In this document: positions 45,016 through 53,842 of the stretch, one piece after another
How positions within the stretch are numbered: position 1 is the stretch's first letter
How the letters are laid out: every line of letters starts with the position of its first letter
Position numbers and translations under genes: made by a program
From: Athripsodes cinereus
Taxonomy: Eukaryota > Arthropoda > Insecta > Trichoptera > Leptoceridae
DNA length: 64,000 bases
Assembly (NCBI GenBank): GCA_947579605.1
Contig: OX388318.1
Span: forward strand, 9,672,001 to 9,736,000
Reading direction: 5' to 3'
The notes under the pieces: generated by a model
What the model was told of the DNA's origin: nothing
Seen by the model: only the letters and a program-made list of their open reading frames with translations
The model's database searches: none

Positions 45016-46160
45016 TATTTTCATTAATCTTTCCTCTTTCTCACAAACATGAATACCAATGTAATGAATCTAGAGATTTAAATATCTGCTCTCATCGGAA
45101 TAGAACATTTCGGACTTAAGCCCGTTCAATGTCTGTACCCTAAAAGAAACCCAAAACCTGAAAACCTTTCTATTTTGGAAATTAATCAAAAAGAATTTCA
45201 GTTGTTAGTATAGTAATGAGTTCTGTGAAGGGACTGGGTAGAAATCAAATTTCAGTTGGATTCCACTCTACACAAACTCCTTCTTGAGAATACGATCCTT
45301 CAGACCAAAGGGTACACATGCGTCATCCCAATGCATGGCATCTCCTGAATGAGATTAATCCAAGGCGTACCTGTGGGAGATAAATACTCTGGAAAGTCTA
45401 AATGATCATGGTAAAATCTTAAAATACAGCAGGTCAGATTTCAAGGATAAAACTAACATCCTTCAATTTGGAAATCCTCAAGGACAGTTGTGGTCACCTT
45501 TAACGGCCAGAGGCTCTCTGAGTAGGTCAATCCCAACCTTGTCGTTTTGATTGTTGTGAACAACAACTTGGAGAAAATTCCACTAACACTAATATCACTA
45601 CTACCTGCAAATTTTAGTCCCGACAAGTATAGTATGCCCTGAACTAACTAGGTAAAGAAAAAACTATAAATGTAACAATGACTGAAAAGAACATATCATT
45701 TAAAGAAGCATCAAAAACTATCCCAAAAACACATTGTCTCATCTCGTCCTTCAATGCTCCTCTCAGGAGCACAAGGCAGAAACCACCCTTCTCAATACGT
45801 AGCATCTGTGCAACAATCTGATGTTATTGTCATAGGAACGGTGTATTGTGGAAGAGGGATGCCCGGGCCGTCGGAACCCTTATAGACGAAAGAACAATGC
45901 TCTTTTTGGCCAACTATCACTGAACATTCTAAGAATATGGCCCAACTAAGACCATCATCTATCCTGTACTACAGATGTTTGCTGGGTGTGCTGGCACGCA
46001 GTATCATTTGTGACTTGCTTATAGCACATAACATCCAAGATTCTTGTAAGAGACTTTTCAATCATGATTAGGTGCCAAGATTCACAGCCATATTTATTTC
46101 ATCATCATATGGCTAATAGCCTTATACAAAATTGTTAAAAAAAAAAACATAAAATGCACA
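45016..46160. other. Gene-free stretch
   Basis: No ORF or RNA gene recognised. A short block near 45815-45870 (tctgatgttattgtcat, then gtattgtg) also occurs at 16296-16330, so part is dispersed repeat. The rest looks like old retroelement debris without identifiable motifs. Confidence 0.4.
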
Positions 46161-46162
46161 TT

Positions 46163-46495
46163 TCATAGAATGTATAAAATTCTATCTATCATAAAATCAA
46201 TAAGTAAAATATGGAACAAAGGCAAAAATTTGGAAACAAATTTACAAACAACAATATGAGTCTTGACGTATGCAACATTCATAGATATGAGTCCAAACGC
46301 CCTCCAAATTCTGTCCATGTTATTGAAGGTCCCGCTAGCAGCTCCTATGCAGATTGGTAATTCCAATTGGAGATCACCTTCTGGCATTATGGTTGTTCCC
46401 AGGTATTTAAACTTATTGACCTGGGTATTTTCAACCATTAGTGCGGTGCGGAATATAGATATACTCCGGCTTACGATTTGAATGATTCTCCACAT
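46163..46495 (-). pseudogene. LINE RT thumb fragment
   Basis: Encodes VNKFKYLGTTIMPEGDLQLEL followed by ICIGAASGTFNNMDRIW, which matches the 'FKYLG..i...g....EI..RI..A...F..L..iW' block of RTE-like LINE proteins just downstream of the palm. No catalytic motif is present. Confidence 0.65.
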
Positions 46496-46499
46496 GTAT

Positions 46500-46960
46500 T
46501 TTTGAATAAAATGGATGAGAAGTCAATATGTTATATAATTAATGCGACTTTCACCTCTGGGGAAATTCCTGAGGATTAAAAAATACAAAGGATCATCCCA
46601 ATCCCCAAACTCCTCTTAAATAACATTACCATACTGCAAATAACAAATAAAATAGTCGACTTAGGACTACGGCAATGTGATACAATATTGGTTTGAATTT
46701 CATGACACAGTGGAACAGTTGGAAATGAACTGGTCGATTGTGATGCAAAAGAGGCTACTGCAGAAAACGATCATCTCTGGATCAATGCAAAACACCTAAT
46801 TCCCTTACTAAAAATAAAAACTAGGAAGTTATGGGAAAAGATCTGGAGATGCCCTCTTTATAACAATCGTTATTTTTACTTTCATTTGGACCACCTAGGT
46901 ATTCCATTTCCTACATCTGTCTGTAACGTTTTGATAAATACCAGGGTGAATGACCTATTG
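46500..46960 (+). pseudogene. LINE fragment with RNase H end
   Basis: The plus strand encodes an RT-finger piece (INATFTSGEIPED, IQRIIPIPK) and then, from 46693, HSGTVGNELVDCDAKEAT, the C-terminal RNase H block (H.G..GNE..D..AK) used by RNase H-bearing LINEs. The intervening RT palm is deleted. Distinct from the RTE-type fragments nearby, which lack RNase H. Confidence 0.6.
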
Positions 46961-47291
46961 CATGTTTTATAAATGAATCAGATAAAAAAAATATAAACAT
47001 TGTTTACTCTCTAACTCTTCAGAACAATATAATTATGTAAGTAAGATAACTTGCTACTAGCAATTCCTTACCTACTTCTACAATACAATACAAAAGGGAA
47101 AAGATGATTCAATTAACTTAAGTTATTGAATTTGCTAGTTTAATTTACTAGTAACATTTGTTAACAATAAATCAACATCTAAAAGATATTTCTAATTGTT
47201 TTAATAGTTTAACATGTATCTCTACTTTAACCTAAATTCTTGTATCAGTATTCTTTTTATTTACTAAATCAATAAAATAATCACCGCACAT

Positions 47292-47499
47292 CAGCGGCGT
47301 GCCTTCCATACATGCAAATAATGCAACGCATGCTCTACAATAAATGTAAAATCTTAAAAATTGTCTAATATAGTAGTGTAGAATATCATTTGAAGATTAT
47401 TTATGAATTTCTACCTACTACAGTATTTAATTTTTAAGATTTATTACCTTATTTTAGGGCATGCGTTGCATATTTGCATGTATGGAAGGCACGCGCCTG
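47292..47499. mobile_element. 208-bp fold-back MITE, 8-bp TSD CCGCACAT (hAT-like)
   Basis: Left end CAGCGGCGTGCCTTCCATAC and right end (reverse complement) CAGGCGCGTGCCTTCCATAC are near-perfect; the inverted arms continue for about 65 bp. The octamer CCGCACAT flanks both sides (47284-47291 and 47500-47507). CAG ends and an 8-bp duplication fit hAT. Confidence 0.88.
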
Positions 47500-47572
47500 C
47501 CGCACATGTAATAACCTGAAAAAAATCCAAATTCTTGCCTGAAGATCAAAACATTGCGTTTACCAAGTACCT

Positions 47573-47766
47573 CAGTCACTAGCAACTTTATTACGAATGT
47601 TTGGAGTCATAAAACTTCACTAATACCACTAAAAAATATTGCACTTGAGAATGACAGGATACCCATTGAAACTTTGGTCACGCGTATAATAATTTTTAGT
47701 GGTATTAGTAACGTTTTCTGACTCCAATTCGTAATTACGTTTAGAAACTACCACAACGTTGCTGCC
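47573..47766. mobile_element. Fold-back MITE, about 190 bp
   Basis: ttacgaatgtttggagtcat with cactaataccactaaaaa on the left is mirrored by tttttagtggtattagtaac and gactccaattcgtaat on the right. Arms of about 50 bp with modest divergence. Exact termini and target duplication are not resolved. Confidence 0.7.
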
Positions 47767-47872
47767 AAATCAATCAATAATACTAACAACTATTTTAAAT
47801 ATTTACATTCCAATTTGCTACATTCTTGCTTAAACACCTATTAAAGATTAAGGTTTAAGTCTACATATGGCC

Positions 47873-47976
47873 GGTTTCAATAACCTATCTATCCGCTGTC
47901 AATTGAAATCTATTGTGCGATATATTTGATACAATTGATTTCAATTGACAGTACAAATAGGTAGGTTATTGAAACC
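47873..47976. mobile_element. Palindromic 104-bp MITE
   Basis: ggtttcaataacctatct plus gtcaattgaaatc on the left mirror gatttcaattgac plus aggtaggttattgaaacc on the right. This is a very short inverted-repeat element 60-120 bp beyond the PSMB1 3' end. Confidence 0.75.
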
Positions 47977-48097
47977 AGTCACTAGTTATCTCTGGGATTG
48001 AATTAAAAAAAGGCACAATAATGAAAAAAAGATGTTTATTTACGCTTACATTTAAATTACGCTTAAATTTTAATTTTCAAATATAAAAAGTGATAAA

Positions 48098-48796
48098 CTA
48101 ATCCTTCCTCAGTTCAAATGTTTCTTCAACAATTCCATCTTTAGTAATGATGTTAATAAAAATACTGTCTCCAGTGTAAATGTCACGCTCAGCAGCGGAA
48201 ATGAATACATCCTTTATAATCTTTAAAGCCTTGTCCTTGCTTGCAGGAACTTTCTCTACATTTTGCATATTCTTAAAACCCATTTGGTTATCCAACAGAG
48301 GCTGCAATAAAGCACCGGCTGAACCACCAGCTCGGTAGTTAGATCTTTCACAATGTCCAATAGGATCGTAGCTATAAACACAACCCTTACCCTCATTGTC
48401 CAGACCAGCTAACACATTAGAGATGTAGTATGGGAAGAACCTCTTGTAGTACAACATTGTAGACAGCATTTGAGCGACTGCTGGAGTGGACATCGGTTTC
48501 CTGTGCTCATGTAAATACATTTGCATTCGAGCTTGAAGTAACCTGGTTAGAGTGAGCGTATCACACCAGCAACCTGTAGCTCCTAATACAGTTGTATCAG
48601 AAAGCTTAAATAACTTCTTTTGCTCTCTAGTATATATGGAAAAACCTGTGCTGAGACGAGTATCGGCTCCAATTATAACGAAGTCATCACCGGCAATAGC
48701 CACCACGCTTCCACCATTATCTGCATAAGGACTGAATGACACCTTTTTAGCTCCTTGCACTTCGTAATCAGGAAAAGTATTCGCGGTACTCAACAT
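48098..48796 (-). CDS. PSMB1: Proteasome subunit beta type-1 (beta6)
   Basis: 232 residues, single exon, ATG at 48796, TAG at 48098-48100. It matches PSMB1/beta6 along its length: FSPYADNGGSVVAIAGDDF, ADTRLSTGFSI, LTLTRLLQARM, FFPYYISNVLAGLD, GGSAGALLQPLLDNQ, GFKNMQ, KDVFISAAERDIYTGD. Beta6 is a structural, non-catalytic subunit of the 20S core; the propeptide and mature start (Phe21-Ser-Pro-Tyr) lack a catalytic Thr, as expected. AATAAA on the minus strand at 48040-48035 is the likely polyadenylation signal. It is divergent from the spenito gene at 51.6 kb, with MITE insertions between them starting 110 bp from this ATG. Fly orthologue: Prosbeta6. Confidence 0.96.
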   Translation of the reverse strand: MLSTANTFPDYEVQGAKKVSFSPYADNGGSVVAIAGDDFVIIGADTRLSTGFSIYTREQKKLFKLSDTTVLGATGCWCDTLTLTRLLQARMQMYLHEHRKPMSTPAVAQMLSTMLYYKRFFPYYISNVLAGLDNEGKGCVYSYDPIGHCERSNYRAGGSAGALLQPLLDNQMGFKNMQNVEKVPASKDKALKIIKDVFISAAERDIYTGDSIFINIITKDGIVEETFELRKD

Positions 48797-48906
48797 TTTC
48801 GAGAATTAAAATGATCTTCTCAAATTGAACAATTGTGACGAGCACTTTTTGAAACACAATCCAACCATAAACAATATCTCCGAAAGTTAAATGTCATTCT
48901 AGCCAC

Positions 48907-49400
48907 AGGGCAGCGTTCATAGAGTCGTCGAGTGATCACTCGACGTCGCTCCAGCCGTTCACGCGCCCGGAGCGAGTCACCCGACGACTCGCACTTTCGC
49001 GTTCAGGATGTCGTCGAGCGTACAACCGAACAACCGAATTCATAGCAGGGTGATTATCGCTCTGACAGTTAACTTGACGTTTGAGTGATGATGGCTGTCA
49101 AAACAATTGCGAAGTTAATCGTAATTATGATGTATTCTTGTCGTATACAATTTTTCAAAATAGAAAATCATATTTTTTAGTTAAAGATGTGAAATGGAAG
49201 AGAAATTAAAAAAGTTAGTGCAGATTTTTCAGATCGCGAATGAATTTTACGAAAATTGCGCCATTACAATGACATTTGGATCATAAAACGCTCAAAGTTG
49301 TTCACGATATCCGGGGTGACATTCGCCACTCACTGCAACTTCATGGTCGCTCAGGTCACTCGACGTCGAGCGATAATCATGCTATCGTGAACCCAGCCCT
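48907..49400 (-). mobile_element. MITE-C, complete copy (494 bp)
   Basis: Ends AGGGCAGCGTTCA and (reverse complement of the right end) AGGGCTGGGTTCA form imperfect inverted repeats, each followed by palindromic tcactcgacgtcg-type sequence. The interior is AT-rich and non-coding. Homologous to the split copy at 25142-25256 plus 37980-38309. It sits 110 bp upstream of the PSMB1 ATG. No clear target duplication was identified, so the superfamily is not assigned. Confidence 0.85.
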
Positions 49401-49451
49401 GAATACATCAAAGAAAAACTCATAGCGGAATCGCCCAAAAACTTTGCTTAA

Positions 49452-49547
49452 GGGGCGTTCACATTATTTGTTCATTTTCAGTGAATACTCTGGATAATCC
49501 TCCAAAATGTAAAGGTGTAAACAACCGTTTCATTAATAATGATCACT
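49452..49547 (+). mobile_element. MITE-A copy 2, left end only
   Basis: Begins TTAA|GGGGCGTTCACATTATTTG (TTAA at 49448-49451) and follows the MITE-A end for about 95 bp to aataatgatcac, where a second, inverted MITE-A starts. The remainder of this copy was not found. Confidence 0.65.
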
Positions 49548-49782
49548 AAAGTAGCATTCACATTGCTTCACTTTGGATGATCATCCAGAGTGTCAGGGTC
49601 AAACCTGTTCATCGAAAGTGAACACGTCTGTTCACATTTGTTCATCCTATGCTTTCACTGCCATGTCAACACTCTCACTCATGTTGTATGTAGTTTGACG
49701 TATTTTCGAAAAAAAAGAAATATTTTAATAAAAGAAAATGAAAAATTACATTAAATAAAAATTAAAACAAATAAATGTAATA

Positions 49783-50151
49783 GGGAACTTGCACATATTT
49801 TTTTTATTCTTCAACATCTTGGACTACACAATATTTGTATGATCTTTTTGGAAACTTTTTGTAATATTTACCTCCTTCCAAAATGTTAAAAACCGGACTC
49901 AAATACCAAGCGATTGTTAATCCCATACATTACGATAAACAACAAAACATCACTCAGGACATGTGACGTCACAAATGCAATAACCATCGACATGGCGTTC
50001 AAACAGCGGGCGAAAAATCGTGATTTTATTTATTAAAATAATAAATGAAAAATATTTATTTTGGAGTTTTAATCAAAATATAATCGATAAATAAACTTTT
50101 TCTACCTAATTAATGCATTTCACAAAATATTCCTCTCGAGTGCAAGTTCGC
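49783..50151. mobile_element. 369-bp MITE with TA duplication, nested in MITE-A copy 3
   Basis: Ends GGGAACTTGCAC and (inverted) GCGAACTTGCAC, flanked by TA on both sides (49781-49782, 50152-50153). The TA duplication suggests Tc1/mariner. It contains tgacgtcac. Similar in length and ends to the element at 19738-20109. Confidence 0.75.
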
Positions 50152-50308
50152 TATACTCGAAAGCACGATAATTTGGTTCATTTAATACTAATTCATAGAG
50201 AATAATATATGATAATTAGTAGGATAAAATTGTTTATGGTCGTTTCAGTGAAATAACCTTTCATAAAAATTATGTCAGGTGGTAATCGCTTTCTTCCGTC
50301 ATCGTTAA

Positions 50309-50782
50309 GGGGCGTTCACATTTGTTCACTTTCAGTGATCACTCCGGATGATCCTCCAAGATGAATAGGTGTGAACGGGCGTTTCATCGCTAGTGATCAC
50401 TAGCGATGACGGAGGAAAGAGATTACCACTCGTCATAATTTTGATGAAAGGTCCTTTCACTGAAACGACCATAAACAAGTTTTATCTTATTATTTGTTTT
50501 ATTCTCTATGAATTTGTATTGAAAGTCAGAATCATGTACAAAATTATTATGCAGTCGAGAACTGTATTAATTTGTTTTAAGGGTTATTTACTTACATTTT
50601 TTAATTTATTTAATTATTTTTATACGAAAATACGTCAAACTACATACAACATGAGTGAGAGTGTTGACATGGCAGTGAATGCATAGGATGAACAAATGTG
50701 AACAGTCGTGTTCACTTTCGATGAACAGGTTTGACCCTGACACTCTGGATGATCATCCAAAGTGAAGCAATGTGAATGCTAC
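50309..50782 (+). mobile_element. MITE-A copy 4 with TTAA duplication (piggyBac-like)
   Basis: 474 bp. Starts GGGGCGTTCACATTTGTTCA and ends TTGCTTCAC...GAATGCTAC mirror; TTAA lies on both sides (50305-50308, 50783-50786), the duplication typical of the piggyBac superfamily. The inner part has a tagtgatcacta palindrome and a 97-codon open frame (50393-50686) with homologues in copies 1 and 5. Confidence 0.82.
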
Positions 50783-50878
50783 TTAAATAATATTTATAAA
50801 TTAATTCAAATTAACAAATTACATAAAAATAAAAATATTGATGAAACGTCTATTCACACCTTTGATGAAACGTATACT

Positions 50879-51157
50879 ATAGACCACTAAAGGTTACGTG
50901 GTCTTGTCTGTGGATTTGCTTTTGCTTGGAGGGCAAAGAGTCAGATTGCGCAAATCATCCTTGTAAGATGTTATGCCATAAGAGAAAAAAAAGAAAGTCA
51001 GACGACAAAATAATAACAAAATCGACACTGACAGTTTTTTTGATTATTAGGTATTCTTTAGGCGTTCCACCTAATATTATACCGTAATCGTCTGTTGTGT
51101 TGGGATGCCTGATCCCCCTCAATGATTTTTCTGTGACGTCATCCTTTAATGGTCTAT
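50879..51157. mobile_element. About 280-bp MITE with TAGACCACTAAAGG ends
   Basis: Left ATAGACCACTAAAGG is mirrored by CCTTTAATGGTCTAT on the right (one mismatch). The flanks both read tgatgaaacgtctattcaca nearby, showing it lies inside MITE-A copy 3. The superfamily and exact target duplication are unresolved. Confidence 0.65.
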
Positions 51158-51299
51158 TGATGAAACGTCTATTCACACCTTTTCATTTTGGAGGATCTTC
51201 CTGAGTGATCACTGAATAGTGAACAAATTGAACATCCCTTTTATCGCTGAATTTCGTTATTGTTTATGGTTACTACTTCCTGCATAGACTTATTTCCTG

Positions 51300-51416
51300 T
51301 TTAATATTTCCATAGAAAGAGTTGACGATCCACGAAGGCCGTTAAAATTGTTTGCCGAAGACGACGGTCGCCGCCATTTTGCTTGATTTAGCGGCTTTGG
51401 ACGAGCGTATTCTTGC
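51300..51416 (+). other. nito: Predicted 5'UTR exon of spenito
   Basis: GTGAGT at 51417 is a good donor, and the acceptor tttttttttattacag ends at 51612. Just upstream of the donor, CGCCGCCATTTTG (51369-51381) fits a YY1/Pho core (GCCATNTT), common near starts of housekeeping genes. The start of transcription is not defined. Confidence 0.5.
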
Positions 51417-51640
51417 GTGAGTGAAATCTAAATAGGGTGTCAAAAAAGTTTAACATTTTGTGTTAATGTTGGTTTTTAGAAGAAGACAGTGGTGCATCAT
51501 CATTTCATTAAGTTTATTGTGTGGGTGAAGCTTTAATTTTATTTGTACATTATCAAATAGGTGTGGCTCTCAAGCATGCATTTATGACGCCATTGTTTTT
51601 TTTTTATTACAGACGTCCGTATTGACTCGTTGCAACTTTA

Positions 51641-53842
51641 ATGATTGGATTACCGCGTAGCGAAAGAGACCTCATCACAGTCAAAATTCGCAACATGAAG
51701 AGGAGTTCTTCACGAGATAGCCTTCACAGAGTGAAGCGCAGCCGAAGCAGCATCGGACGATACGATGATAGTTCCGATGAAAGAATCACTCCTGAAAGAA
51801 TAAGAAGAAGAGTTCGGTCACCGAGTCCCAGGGGCCGATACGTTTCTCCTCATAGGGATGAATACCTTCGCAGAGAAATTCGTGAGCCTCCGCCAGAACG
51901 TTCATATTCATACAAAGTACTGTGTGTCAGTGCTCTGCACCCCAAAGCATCTGATGAGGTCATCAAAGATACTTTATACAGGGAGTACAAGAAATATGGA
52001 GATCTGAGTATAAAGATATCCCACGAGTTAGAAGAGAGAGTAGCATATGTGTGTTTCCGTAATTCGGAGGATGCAAGAGATGCTAAGCATGGCAAACCTC
52101 GTATCATCTTATATGACAAAGTGGCAATAGTGGATCCTGTGTATGAAAGTGTCAGGTCGGAGTCTTATAGAAGTAGACCATTGAGTGTGACACCTGAATA
52201 TGAAAGACAATACTCTTATGCCTGGTCTCCAGTGCCAGAAAGACGTCGCATCATCCCAGAACATGAAAGAGCATACGGTATCCCTCCCGCTGTACCCCAT
52301 CACAGAGAATTCCGTCCTCCCATGCACCATGAATATCCCATGGCTGGACCTCCAATGCATCACAGACCTCCCATGCACCATCCCATGCATCCTCATCCAC
52401 ACCCTCATCCACACTACATGCCTCGCCCTTATATACCACGTCCTCACCACCCTCCATTTGAGAAGATCGAGAACAAGAAAGATAAATTCCCCAATTATCT
52501 GCACCATGTACAGCCTGAAGATGACCCTCTGGCTACTCGCACACTATTTGCTGGTAATTTGGAGATCAACATATCTGATGAGGAACTGCGTAGAATATTT
52601 GGAAGATTTGGCATTGTGGAAGATATTGATATTAAACGCCCCACACCCGGCACAGGCAATGCTTTTGCTTTTGTTCGCTATCAGACTTTGGATATGGCAC
52701 ATAAGGCCAAGGTGGAGTTATCTGGACAGTATATTGGCAAATTCCAGTGTAAAATCGGATATGGCAAGGCGACTCCTACGACCAGAGTGTGGGTAGGGGG
52801 ACTGGGGCCGTGGACATCAGTGGCACAGTTGGAGAGAGAGTTTGATAGGTTTGGTGCTATCAAGAAGATAGAGTACTCCAAGGGAGATACCAGCGCTTAT
52901 ATTCTATATGATTCTATTGACGCTGCACAAGAGGCTGTCAAGGATATGAGAGGTTTTCATCTGGGAGGACCAGACAAAAGACTTCGCATTGATTTTGCAG
53001 ATGCTGGTAATGGCAGTGGATATCGTCCTAAGCCCGGATATCCTACGCCTGGCCCAGATGCTCCCGAGTATCAAGAGTCTTATGAAGGCGGGAGCGGCTG
53101 GGAAGAAGGCTCATATGGGTACGGTAATTACAGAGGTAGAGGCGGGTATAGGGGGCGAGGTAGGGGAGCTGGACCAGGACGTGCTCCACCTGGGGAATAT
53201 CCACGAGGAGAAGAGGAATGGAGAAGGGATGAATACAGAAGGAGCGGCTCTCACTCTCCTAGGAGGAGTGTAGGCAGTGATTCTGATGGCTCCCTTAGAC
53301 GTGTGGGTGCCCTAGCTTCTGCACGTACATTACCTGAGGTTGCCAGAAAATCCACCACTACGTGGAATGGTGCTCTCATTTTAAAGAACTCTTTATTCCC
53401 TGCCAAATTTCATCTCACAGATGGTGATCCAGATATTGTAGATTGTCTTATGAAGGATGAAGACGGCAAACATCAGTTGAGGATTACTCAAAGGTTGAGG
53501 TTAGATCAGCCAAAGTTAGATGATGTACAGAAGCGTATTGCTACATGCAGTTCACACAGCATATTTCTTGGTTTGGCTGGGTCTACCGCTTCCGTAAGTA
53601 GTGATGAGGCGGGAGTGCAGACAAGACCTTTGAGAAACTTGGTGTCATATCTGAAACAGAAAGAAGCTGCGGGAGTAATATCACTACTAAACAAAGAAAC
53701 AGAGGCCACTGGTGTCTTGTACTCCTTTCCACCGTGCGACTTCTCTACTGAACTCTTGAAGAGAACTTGCCACAATCTAACAGAGGAAAGTCTCAAAGAA
53801 GATCACTTGGTTATTGTGGTAGTCAGGGGTGGAACAGCTTAA
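51641..53842 (+). CDS. nito: Spenito / RBM15-family protein (three RRMs, SPOC)
   Basis: 733 residues in one exon from the first ATG; an alternative start at 51695 (MKRSSSRDS) may be the real one. Order: Arg/Ser-rich N-terminus; RRM1 about 91-168; His/Pro-rich linker 205-275; RRM2 300-376 (RTLFAGNLE, AFAFVRY); the KIGYGKATPTTRVWVGGLG linker; RRM3 382-454 (VWVGGL, AYILYDS); Gly/Arg-rich stretch 460-520; SPOC about 553-730 (WNGALILKNSLFPAKFHL, YLKQKEAAGVISLL). This is the small Spen subgroup (Spenito in flies, RBM15/RBM15B in mammals), nuclear proteins of the m6A methyltransferase complex that guide METTL3-type methylation and act in splicing and sex determination. Complete and unbroken. Divergent from PSMB1. 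Confidence 0.96.
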   Translation: MIGLPRSERDLITVKIRNMKRSSSRDSLHRVKRSRSSIGRYDDSSDERITPERIRRRVRSPSPRGRYVSPHRDEYLRREIREPPPERSYSYKVLCVSALHPKASDEVIKDTLYREYKKYGDLSIKISHELEERVAYVCFRNSEDARDAKHGKPRIILYDKVAIVDPVYESVRSESYRSRPLSVTPEYERQYSYAWSPVPERRRIIPEHERAYGIPPAVPHHREFRPPMHHEYPMAGPPMHHRPPMHHPMHPHPHPHPHYMPRPYIPRPHHPPFEKIENKKDKFPNYLHHVQPEDDPLATRTLFAGNLEINISDEELRRIFGRFGIVEDIDIKRPTPGTGNAFAFVRYQTLDMAHKAKVELSGQYIGKFQCKIGYGKATPTTRVWVGGLGPWTSVAQLEREFDRFGAIKKIEYSKGDTSAYILYDSIDAAQEAVKDMRGFHLGGPDKRLRIDFADAGNGSGYRPKPGYPTPGPDAPEYQESYEGGSGWEEGSYGYGNYRGRGGYRGRGRGAGPGRAPPGEYPRGEEEWRRDEYRRSGSHSPRRSVGSDSDGSLRRVGALASARTLPEVARKSTTTWNGALILKNSLFPAKFHLTDGDPDIVDCLMKDEDGKHQLRITQRLRLDQPKLDDVQKRIATCSSHSIFLGLAGSTASVSSDEAGVQTRPLRNLVSYLKQKEAAGVISLLNKETEATGVLYSFPPCDFSTELLKRTCHNLTEESLKEDHLVIVVVRGGTA

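Larger units (their letters stand above)
49551..51240 (-). mobile_element. MITE-A copy 3, split by three nested elements
   Basis: Inverted copy starting GTAGCATTCACATTGCTTCA. Its body resumes after each insertion: first a 369-bp MITE (49783-50151), then MITE-A copy 4 (50309-50782), then another MITE (about 50879-51157). It ends with ggaggatcttcctgagtgat and gtgaacaaattgaacatccc at about 51236. The reading of the pieces is based on colinearity with copies at 50.3 and 57.6 kb. Confidence 0.65.

Noticed and set aside
52109..52796. Open frames of 130-200 codons overlapping spenito in other frames
   Set aside because: They are shadows of the His/Pro-rich coding region and have no homology.
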